Shown here piece after piece: positions 15,670 to 21,715 of a DNA stretch of 21,715 nucleotides. The notes below the pieces were generated by a model, which was given only the letters and a program-made list of their open reading frames with translations, was not told where the DNA came from and ran no database searches. A program made the translations under genes and the position numbers. The stretch is from CAKRPJ01 sp934376955 (GTDB taxonomy: Bacteria; Bacillota; Clostridia; Lachnospirales; Lachnospiraceae), in contig CAKRPJ010000041.1 in assembly GCA_934376955.1 (NCBI GenBank), positions 1-21,715 on the forward strand. The letters are read 5' to 3'. How positions within the stretch are numbered: position 1 is the stretch's first letter; every line of letters begins with the position of its first letter.

Positions 15670-17106
15670 ATGCTGACAGATGTTTCAGACGCAAATAAAA
15701 GCTACACAAAGCTGGATGTATCAGAAAAAAGTAATCTGGATCTTATCGCAGTAAAAGTGCTCCGCAGAGACTGTCCGGATTTTTTGTTTCCGCTAAAAAT
15801 GATGGAGATCGATGGAGAGACGGAGATCCGTTATGAGTTGACAGATGGAGTACGGTTCTGCTATATGCCGACCCAGATGAAAAAGCGGGAATTTATTGAA
15901 TTACTCATAAATCTGCTCCAGCCGTTTAAAGCATGCAGCGACTGGTTCCTTGACTACCATAACTTTGTCTTAGATGAGAATTATATACTCGTCGGAAAAA
16001 ATGAGCAGTCAGTGAAATATATTTATGTGCCGACTAAGTCACAGACTAATTCTGACCAGGAGATCATGAGCTTTTTTGCCGGACTGATCCTGAAAATGGA
16101 CATCAAGGATGATCAGAGTTATACGGTCAATCTGCTTCGTGTAATCAAGAGTCCGAATGCCAATTTAATGACGATGTTGGAACATCTTCAGAAAGATCAG
16201 GTGGAGAAAAAGGCAGCACCTGCTGCTTTGGCAAAGCCAGCTGAAGATCATATGAAGAAGATCGTTTCATTCGTTCAGGACATTCCGGAGAAAATGGCAG
16301 AAAAGAAAGAGAAGCAGGAATCCGCACTGGCAGAGAAAGTGAAAGCCCGCGAGCAGGGAACGCGTCCGGGAGTAAGCGCCGGTGCTTACGGAAAGAGCGA
16401 TGAGGAAAATCGCTTAATCAATAACCTGTTCGGTGATGATGAACCGGATAAGAAAAAAGACAAGAAAAAGAAGGAAAAACTGCCGAAAGAAAAAGCACCG
16501 AAGGAAAAGGGAGCCGGATTATTCGGATTTTTAAAGGGAAAAAAGAAAGAGGAAGAAGAACCGGAAGACCTGCTGGCAGGCTATAAGAAAACGGCAGAAC
16601 CGGAAAAAGTAGAATTTGTACCGAAATGGGAATCCATGTCTGCACCGAAGCCGGTTTCTGCACCATCCAGAAACGAGGACACTGTTGAAGCGTATCGTTC
16701 ATACAGTCAGGAAGGAGATGAAGATGACAGCACTGCCATTGCAGGAGACGGAGAGCTTGATGATAACCGCGTGATCCGGCTTAGGCTGGAAGACTGTGCC
16801 GGATGTACCTGTCCGAAATTTATTGAGATCGATCTGCGAAAAGGCCATGCGACGATCGGGAGAATGGATAAGAATGGCGAGCCGTGCTCGGATTATAACT
16901 TTGACGCTGCGGTTTCGTTTGTCAGCCGCCGCCATTTCCGAATCGAGCCAAGTGGAAACGAATGGCAGATCATTGATATCGGATCCGCAAACGGTACGAT
17001 CGTAAGTGGAGAAAATCTTACACCAAATATGCCGCACACTCTGAAAAGAAATGATACGATTATGATCGTGTGCAAAAAGAGATTTATGATCTACCGGGTG
17101 TGCTGA
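15670..17106 (+). CDS. FHA-domain protein with DUF6382-type N-terminal domain
   Basis: A 478-residue soluble protein. The N-terminal 180 residues form a globular domain (LDVSEKSNLDLIAVKVLRRD, FCYMPTQMKKREFIELL) resembling DUF6382, which commonly accompanies FHA domains in Firmicutes. A long charged linker (about 185-365) includes a Lys/Glu-rich run near 256-300. The FHA domain (about 370-478) has the key residues: IGR near 398, SRRH near 419-422 and SANGT near 440-443. FHA domains bind phosphothreonine, so this is the reader of the kinase/phosphatase pair at 18824 and 17121. A CAGCTC cysteine cluster precedes the FHA fold. GGGGAATGTGAG lies before the ATG. No membrane helix is seen. Confidence 0.88.
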   Translation: MLTDVSDANKSYTKLDVSEKSNLDLIAVKVLRRDCPDFLFPLKMMEIDGETEIRYELTDGVRFCYMPTQMKKREFIELLINLLQPFKACSDWFLDYHNFVLDENYILVGKNEQSVKYIYVPTKSQTNSDQEIMSFFAGLILKMDIKDDQSYTVNLLRVIKSPNANLMTMLEHLQKDQVEKKAAPAALAKPAEDHMKKIVSFVQDIPEKMAEKKEKQESALAEKVKAREQGTRPGVSAGAYGKSDEENRLINNLFGDDEPDKKKDKKKKEKLPKEKAPKEKGAGLFGFLKGKKKEEEEPEDLLAGYKKTAEPEKVEFVPKWESMSAPKPVSAPSRNEDTVEAYRSYSQEGDEDDSTAIAGDGELDDNRVIRLRLEDCAGCTCPKFIEIDLRKGHATIGRMDKNGEPCSDYNFDAAVSFVSRRHFRIEPSGNEWQIIDIGSANGTIVSGENLTPNMPHTLKRNDTIMIVCKKRFMIYRVC

Positions 17107-17120
17107 GAAAGGCAGGGGTA

Positions 17121-17849
17121 ATGAAAAAGTATGCAGGCTGTCTTTCTGTAAAAGGAAATTACAGGGAGAAAAATCAGGACCGGGCATGCTGCCTGAGCAG
17201 TTCAAAAAAAGGAATATTATTTGCAGTGGGATGTGTGTGCGACGGAATCGGCAGTTTTGCACAGAGCGAGATCGCAGCAGAGATGATCCGGGACGGGATC
17301 GAACGCTGGTTTCATGGAATAGTGGATCTGTATCCGGAAAAAATTGATGCCGAGACCGTTCTAGATGATCTGGATATGACGATCCGCGAGCTGAATGAGC
17401 TGATTTGGACTTATCGAAGGGAAAAGGGGATTGATATTGGATGTACGATGTCAATATTGGTTCTTTTGGATGAAAAATATCATGTATTTCATGTGGGGGA
17501 CAGCAAGATCCTGCTGATAGATGATCGTGTTTTGCAGATTACGAAAGACGAGGTATCGATTGTCGAACGAGATGGAAAGTTAAAGACCTTATTGGCAAAT
17601 TTCATGGGAAAAGCCGATGAATTGTGGATGAATCAGTCAAGCGGAAATCTTTCACCGGGAGCAACCTTCCTTTTGGGATCCGACGGGCTTTTTAAGAGAC
17701 TTCGGGAAGATATTCTCGTTGAGGCGATCAGCAGGAAAAATGTGCAGAGTGATACAGAGGCAGAGGAAGTGTTGAAATATCTGATATGGCATGTCATGGA
17801 GATGGGAGAGAAGGACAATATATCGGGAGTTTTGATCCGAATCGCTTAG
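17121..17849 (+). CDS. PP2C-family serine/threonine phosphatase
   Basis: A 242-residue metal-dependent phosphatase with all the usual motifs: NQDR (D20), VCDGIGSF (D41-G42), the GCTMSILVLL strand, HVGDSKILLI (D127), LGSDGLFKRL (D188) and KDNISGVLI (D232). Length matches the short bacterial PP2C enzymes. It presumably reverses the receptor kinase encoded at 18824. A GTG in frame at 17070 lies inside the FHA gene, but ATG 17121 is chosen because MKKYAGCLSVKGNYREKNQD is the standard family start and AAAGG (17108-17112) stands eight bases ahead. It is the last gene of the pilus operon. I see no convincing terminator between it and the convergent gene. Confidence 0.92.
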   Translation: MKKYAGCLSVKGNYREKNQDRACCLSSSKKGILFAVGCVCDGIGSFAQSEIAAEMIRDGIERWFHGIVDLYPEKIDAETVLDDLDMTIRELNELIWTYRREKGIDIGCTMSILVLLDEKYHVFHVGDSKILLIDDRVLQITKDEVSIVERDGKLKTLLANFMGKADELWMNQSSGNLSPGATFLLGSDGLFKRLREDILVEAISRKNVQSDTEAEEVLKYLIWHVMEMGEKDNISGVLIRIA

Positions 17850-17908
17850 ATCTTCAGGCATGCTTTATACATCCGGATAAGGCTGTCAGAAGCCGGTCCT
17901 TAAGGCTG

Positions 17909-18379
17909 TTAAAGCAGTCCAAGAGCTGCGTAAATGATGAGAAAAACGGCTGAGTAAACGAGATGATAGCCGGTGAAGATCATGATTCCTTTTAGTGTTC
18001 CGCGAAGATGAGAACGGCAGCGGAAGAACAGAAGAAGGATCACAGCAGCGATCCACAGCCCACTAAGAAAGAACGGATATGCGGAAAATAACAGAAATGT
18101 AATCCCGTAGAAGCAGGTGAAGCCGAACTCAATAAGCGGGTAGCGGAGCGGGATCTTTGTTCCGCAGTAGTGACATTTTCCACCGAGAGCGATCCAACTG
18201 ATCACAGGAATCTGGTGCAGACCGCTTAAGACATGACCGCATTCCGGACAGTAACAGTCTTTTGTGATAAGCGGTTTGTCAAAACGGATCCGGTACTCGG
18301 CAGTTGTAAAATAAGCACCGATGATGCTGCCGAAGATAAGTGTGCAGATTAAAAGTATGGAAAAATAATAGGTAGTCAC
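17909..18379 (-). CDS. Stand-alone prepilin peptidase N-terminal (methylase-type) domain
   Basis: A 156-residue membrane protein. After a first helix (about residues 5-28) comes the four-cysteine motif of the PilD/GspO N-terminal domain: CPECGHVL, IPVISWIALGGKC, HYCG and the following PLRYPLIE. Three more hydrophobic stretches complete it. The aspartyl protease half of PilD (the D...GxGD helices) is entirely missing, and no remnant of it is seen past the stop. The GTG start at 18379 has GGGAGGG seven bases upstream on the minus strand. In type IV pilin systems this domain N-methylates processed prepilins. With the TadV-like enzyme at 13647 supplying cleavage, the two could divide one enzyme's jobs (inference). 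A decayed full-length peptidase is the alternative. Confidence 0.85.
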   Translation of the reverse strand: MTTYYFSILLICTLIFGSIIGAYFTTAEYRIRFDKPLITKDCYCPECGHVLSGLHQIPVISWIALGGKCHYCGTKIPLRYPLIEFGFTCFYGITFLLFSAYPFFLSGLWIAAVILLLFFRCRSHLRGTLKGIMIFTGYHLVYSAVFLIIYAALGLL

Positions 18380-18418
18380 CGGAAAGCCCTCCCATAAGTA
18401 AGTATATAAAGCAGTTTT

Positions 18419-18447
18419 ATATTAAGGTGTTGAAAGGGAAAAGTCAA
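18419..18447 (-). promoter_or_regulatory. Sigma-70-type promoter of the minus-strand gene
   Basis: On the minus strand TTGACT (18447-18442) and TAATAT (18424-18419) are separated by exactly 17 bases. The -10 lies about 40 bases upstream of the GTG start at 18379. It gives the methylase-domain gene expression independent of the pilus operon. Confidence 0.72.
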
Positions 18448-18467
18448 GGTTAAAGGAGAAAGAGAGT

Positions 18468-18605
18468 ATGAAGAAGGGATGGAAGATAGCGGCAGCGGGA
18501 CTGATTATATTATTGCTGTTTCTGCTTTTTTTTAAGGAACGATTGTGGGAGTTTTATTACGATATTATGGAGCCTATCGGTCCGCTTCCTCCAAACCTGT
18601 ACTGA
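18468..18605 (+). CDS. Small single-pass membrane protein, 45 residues
   Basis: A short frame with AAAGGAG (18452-18458) nine bases before the ATG. It encodes a basic start (MKKGWK), one hydrophobic helix ending in a run of Leu and Phe (about residues 7-22), and a short tail KERLWEFYYDIM with a proline-rich end (PIGPLPPNLY). I do not recognise a family. It stands 48 bases before the next small gene and heads the group that ends with the receptor kinase. The good ribosome binding site and clear membrane-protein layout support it as real; the short length keeps confidence moderate. A T8 run lies inside the helix codons. Confidence 0.55.
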   Translation: MKKGWKIAAAGLIILLLFLLFFKERLWEFYYDIMEPIGPLPPNLY

Positions 18606-18652
18606 AAAGATACATAGTATAGAGGTAAGCTGATGAAGGGGGGAGAAGCGAA

Positions 18653-18805
18653 ATGCTGGATGAACAATTATTTTACGGCGGAATTCTCCTATGTGCATGT
18701 TCCGCCGGACTTGCAGTGATTCTGGGAAGCTGGTATATGGTCAGAAAGATCAAGCTGAACGGGAAGCTGGATGAAGAATATGGGAAAGAAATAAAAGGAA
18801 AGTAA
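18653..18805 (+). CDS. Small single-pass membrane protein, 50 residues
   Basis: The ATG at 18653 follows a strong GGGGGGAG site (18638-18645). The product has a short acidic start (MLDEQLFYG), one hydrophobic helix (about residues 9-29, with two Cys in LLCACSAG) and a charged cytoplasmic tail (RKIKLNGKLDEEYGKEIKGK). No family is recognised. It ends 18 bases before the receptor kinase start and is probably co-transcribed with it, so a role as a partner of that kinase or of the pilus machine is possible but unproven. Confidence 0.58.
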   Translation: MLDEQLFYGGILLCACSAGLAVILGSWYMVRKIKLNGKLDEEYGKEIKGK

Positions 18806-18823
18806 CAAAGCGGGAGGTACCAG

Positions 18824-21715
18824 GTGGAGGAAGTTATTGCATCGACGTATCGAATCATAAAAAAACTGGGATCCGGCGGTGGCGGAAACGTATATCTTGC
18901 AGATCATCTGAGACTGAATAAGAAAGTAGTCCTGAAGGCGGACAAGCGCCGGGTTACGACGAAAACGGCTCTGCTTCGCCGAGAGGCAGACGTTCTGAAA
19001 AACCTGAATCATCCGAATATTCCGAAGGTATATGATTTCTTTGTTGAAGATGACACGGTATATACCGTCATGGACTATATCGAAGGGGAAAGCTTGGATC
19101 GTCCGTTAAAACGAGGAGAACATTTCTCACAGCCACAGGTGATCCAATGGGCGAAAGAGCTTCTGGATGCTCTTGAATATCTCCACAGTCCTACACATGG
19201 AGATCCACCTCAGGGATTTGTGCATAGTGATATCAAACCTGCGAATCTGATGCGGACACCGGATAACCATATCGTACTCATTGACTTTAACATTGCTTTA
19301 TCACTCGGCGAGGATGCCGTGATCGGCTGCAGTGCCGGATACGCCTCACCGGAGCATTACGGACTTGATTTTTCTTCAGATAGTGATACGGTAAACGGCG
19401 AGTCGGAGACGGAGGCGGAATCACAGTCAGGACAGGACGGTGAGACAGAGGTTGATGATTCTACAGTGGAGAGGACGATTACGGAATCTGATACGGAAGC
19501 TACAGAGGTGGAGGGGAAAAAGAGGAATGAAAAAAGCTCTTTCACGTCTCCAAAAAAAATCATCGTTCCTGATGTAAGATCAGATATTTACAGTACCGGA
19601 GCAACGTTATATCATCTGCTCAGCGGATCAAAGCCGGCAAAAAATGCGAAGGCAGTCGTATCGCTTTCAGGAAAAGAATATAGTCCGCAGGTTGTAAAGA
19701 TCATCAAAAAGGCGATGAATCCGAATCCGGATCTGCGATATCAGACGGCGCAGGACATGCGTTCGGATTTTTTACATCTGAGAGACCGGGATCCGCGGGT
19801 CAGACGATTAAAGGCGGCAAAACGGCTGGATATCGGTGTAGTTCTCCTGGTTCTTGCAGCAGGTGCATCCATGACATTTGTGGGCTTAAAGCGGATGCAG
19901 ACGACGGAGAACTGGCTGAAGCTTGCGGAATACTCGAAAAGTGCTCTTGAGTCAGGGGATGTGGACGAGGCGGTCAGGGACGCTCTCGCAGGTCTTCCCG
20001 AGGAGAAAGGAATCCTGACACCGGAATGGCTTCCGGAATCTAAGCGGGCGCTGGCAAATGCGCTGGGAGTGTATGATCTCTCCGACAAGTTTCGGTCGAG
20101 CGGAGTTGTAAAGCTTCCGTCGGCTCCTTATAAGATAAAGATGTCCCCGGACGGGAAAAAGATTGCGGCTGTATACCAGTCCGAGGCTGCGGTCTATGAT
20201 GCGGAAAGCTTAAAAACGTTAATGACCTGCCCGATGATGGATTCAGCATTAGCGGATGCGTTGTTTTCCGATGACAGTCATCTGCTGGCCGCGGGAAAAG
20301 ACGGAGTTTCACTTTACAACATTGAGAGCGGAGAGCAGATGTGGAGGGCAGGAATGGCTTCGACTCTGACAATCTCCGGAGACAGACAGGTTGCGGCGGC
20401 GCTGGATCGGGACAGAAATATTGTTTCATTCTATGACATGAAAGATGGTCAGCTGCTGCGGGAACGCTCTATGGGAGATAAAAAAATGCCCTCTGCATTT
20501 AATGATTCCTTTGCGGATCCGGACAATGCAATTTTCTGCCTGAATATGGACGGAACCATGTTGGCGATCAGTTTTTCGGACGGCGGACTATATGTGATGG
20601 ATACAGAGCATCCGGAGGATGACCTGATCGTGTACGAGAGCTCGGATTATACAGAGTTTGCAGGCGGCTTCCATGGAGATAAATTTGTGTTCTCTGCCGG
20701 AAAGAGCGGTCACAGCCTCTTTGGACTCGTCAATGTGGAGGAAGGAACCTATATCGGTGACATGGAGTCGAACCTCCGGATGAAAGCGAAGGCGGATGCG
20801 AGGGGAATCTGGGTTTCAGAGGGAAACCTTCTGTCTGAATTTGATCCGGATACGCTGGATGATAAGGAAATCGCTTTCACGGATACATGGAACATCAGCA
20901 ATTTCAGTGTTTCGGACAAGCATACACTTGCCGTGACGGATGAGCCGGGATTTTCTATCTTTGATCAGGGAGAAAACGCCCTGGTACATGAAAAGAGTGA
21001 TGAAGAATACAGCTTTGCGGAACTCAGGACAGAGTATGCGGCGTTGGCGAACAGGAGTCAGCCGGATATTCGTGTCATGAAGGAGGAGACTCATGAGGAT
21101 ACATGTGTGGCGCGTTACGATGCGAAGTATTCCCATGACGAGGCCAGAGTGACGGGAGACGGGAAAAGAGTGATGCTTTTCAGTTATGATGGATTCCGCA
21201 TCTATGATAATGAAGGAAGGCTGGAGGCGGAAGGAAGCTTTCCGGATCCGGAAAAAATCTATGACCAGCAGTTCAGAAGAAATGGAGAAAAATCATGGCT
21301 GGATGTGATCTGGTATGACGGAACGGTTCGGGCATATAGCTCGGAGGATGGAACTTTAATCTCTGAAGAAAAAAAAGAAGCACATTCAAAAGACCTGAAA
21401 GAAGAATTTATCACAGAGAAATATCGGTTCGTATCGGAACTTCACAGTGCTCCCGGAGTTTATGACAGAGAGAGCGGGAGATTTGTAAAGGAATTGGAGA
21501 AGGATGCTTTCCTTACGTATGTGACGGAGACCGATGAGTACATATTAACAGAATATGTCCGGGCGGATGGTGAGAGATATGGTCTTTTACTGGATCAAAA
21601 TCTTGAGATTTTGGCAGATCTGGCGGATTTGTGTGACATCAGTATTTTAGACAAAGCACTCTATTTTGATTATAAAAATGGAGAAATTAGGAAATGTCAT
21701 TTGTATTCGATCCAA
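18824..21715 (+). CDS. Receptor-type Ser/Thr protein kinase with outer propeller-like domain (3' end outside window)
   Basis: The frame is open from GTG 18824 to the window edge, giving 964 residues and continuing. GGGAGG (18812-18817) stands six bases ahead of the start. The kinase domain (about 8-320) has the glycine loop GSGGGGNVY (16-24), VVLK with K38, an alpha-C Glu near 54, the catalytic loop HSDIKPANL (D136), DFN (D154) and ASPEHYG (174-180). The alpha-F DVRSDIYSTGATLY (Asp 254) comes unusually late, because an acidic Ser/Glu/Asp/Thr-rich insert of about 60 residues (183-245) separates it from the APE-like motif. HSD and DFN replace HRD and DFG, which are tolerated variants in bacterial kinases. 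A single membrane helix (about 336-355) and a helical stretch precede a long outer region of WD40/PQQ-like repeats (for example SPDGKKIAAVY and AVYDAESLKTL). It probably phosphorylates the FHA protein's targets and is opposed by the PP2C gene. Confidence 0.9.
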   Translation, partial: MEEVIASTYRIIKKLGSGGGGNVYLADHLRLNKKVVLKADKRRVTTKTALLRREADVLKNLNHPNIPKVYDFFVEDDTVYTVMDYIEGESLDRPLKRGEHFSQPQVIQWAKELLDALEYLHSPTHGDPPQGFVHSDIKPANLMRTPDNHIVLIDFNIALSLGEDAVIGCSAGYASPEHYGLDFSSDSDTVNGESETEAESQSGQDGETEVDDSTVERTITESDTEATEVEGKKRNEKSSFTSPKKIIVPDVRSDIYSTGATLYHLLSGSKPAKNAKAVVSLSGKEYSPQVVKIIKKAMNPNPDLRYQTAQDMRSDFLHLRDRDPRVRRLKAAKRLDIGVVLLVLAAGASMTFVGLKRMQTTENWLKLAEYSKSALESGDVDEAVRDALAGLPEEKGILTPEWLPESKRALANALGVYDLSDKFRSSGVVKLPSAPYKIKMSPDGKKIAAVYQSEAAVYDAESLKTLMTCPMMDSALADALFSDDSHLLAAGKDGVSLYNIESGEQMWRAGMASTLTISGDRQVAAALDRDRNIVSFYDMKDGQLLRERSMGDKKMPSAFNDSFADPDNAIFCLNMDGTMLAISFSDGGLYVMDTEHPEDDLIVYESSDYTEFAGGFHGDKFVFSAGKSGHSLFGLVNVEEGTYIGDMESNLRMKAKADARGIWVSEGNLLSEFDPDTLDDKEIAFTDTWNISNFSVSDKHTLAVTDEPGFSIFDQGENALVHEKSDEEYSFAELRTEYAALANRSQPDIRVMKEETHEDTCVARYDAKYSHDEARVTGDGKRVMLFSYDGFRIYDNEGRLEAEGSFPDPEKIYDQQFRRNGEKSWLDVIWYDGTVRAYSSEDGTLISEEKKEAHSKDLKEEFITEKYRFVSELHSAPGVYDRESGRFVKELEKDAFLTYVTETDEYILTEYVRADGERYGLLLDQNLEILADLADLCDISILDKALYFDYKNGEIRKCHLYSIQ

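Noticed and set aside
16699..17454. A 251-codon minus-strand frame across the FHA and PP2C genes
   Set aside because: It is antisense to two clear conserved-domain genes, with no domain or ribosome binding site of its own.
17861..17910. Terminator between the PP2C gene and the convergent methylase-domain gene
   Set aside because: Only a 4-base-pair GGCT/AGCC hairpin with no T tract is visible, so I do not call a terminator here.
18403..18423. Plus-strand -10-like TATATA/TATATT boxes for the small-protein and kinase group
   Set aside because: No acceptable -35 lies 16-18 bases upstream of either. The stretch is AT-rich and already explained by the minus-strand promoter, so the real plus-strand start remains unknown.

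Overview
The window looks like chromosomal DNA from a Gram-positive, anaerobic gut Firmicute, most likely a Lachnospiraceae (Roseburia/Agathobacter/Blautia-like). The reasons are the PPi-type pyruvate phosphate dikinase, tandem LytTR regulators, strong AGGAGG-type ribosome binding sites with frequent ATGA overlaps, and a Firmicute-type Tad pilus locus with a Flp1-like pilin and no secretin. This assignment comes from family content only; no database was searched.

Layout. (1) 1-1338: C-terminal half of pyruvate phosphate dikinase, closed by a strong terminator. (2) 1504-3943: three translationally coupled genes: a LytTR response regulator, a GHKL ATPase protein with no phosphoacceptor histidine, and a polytopic membrane protein that has the histidine box but no ATPase domain. 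Together they read like one AgrC-type kinase split over two proteins. (3) 4129-4877: a second, paralogous LytTR regulator, broken by a run of nine G's. (4) 5069-17849: one long operon for a Tad-type pilus: TadZ, TadA, TadB, TadC, a Flp1-like pilin, two TadE-like pseudopilins flanking a very large TadG-like protein, a prepilin peptidase, a WG-repeat membrane protein, an FHA protein and a PP2C phosphatase. (5) 17909-18379, opposite strand: a stand-alone N-terminal (methylase-type) domain of prepilin peptidase with its own promoter. (6) 18468-21715: two very small membrane proteins and a large receptor Ser/Thr kinase that runs off the end. The kinase has a cytoplasmic kinase domain, one membrane helix and a repetitive outer domain.

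How it fits together. The same regulatory element occurs in front of the G-tract regulator and in front of tadZ: two 9-base repeats with a 21-base period, and a -10 hexamer 36 bases from the start of the second repeat. This is the geometry expected of LytTR-protein sites, so the two regulators probably control the pilus operon, and the G tract could act as an on/off switch. Downstream, the kinase, PP2C and FHA proteins form a complete phosphothreonine writer/eraser/reader set, which probably controls pilus assembly after translation, much as such sets do in type VI secretion. No gene-free stretch exceeds 300 bases. No tRNA, rRNA, CRISPR array, insertion sequence or attachment site was seen.
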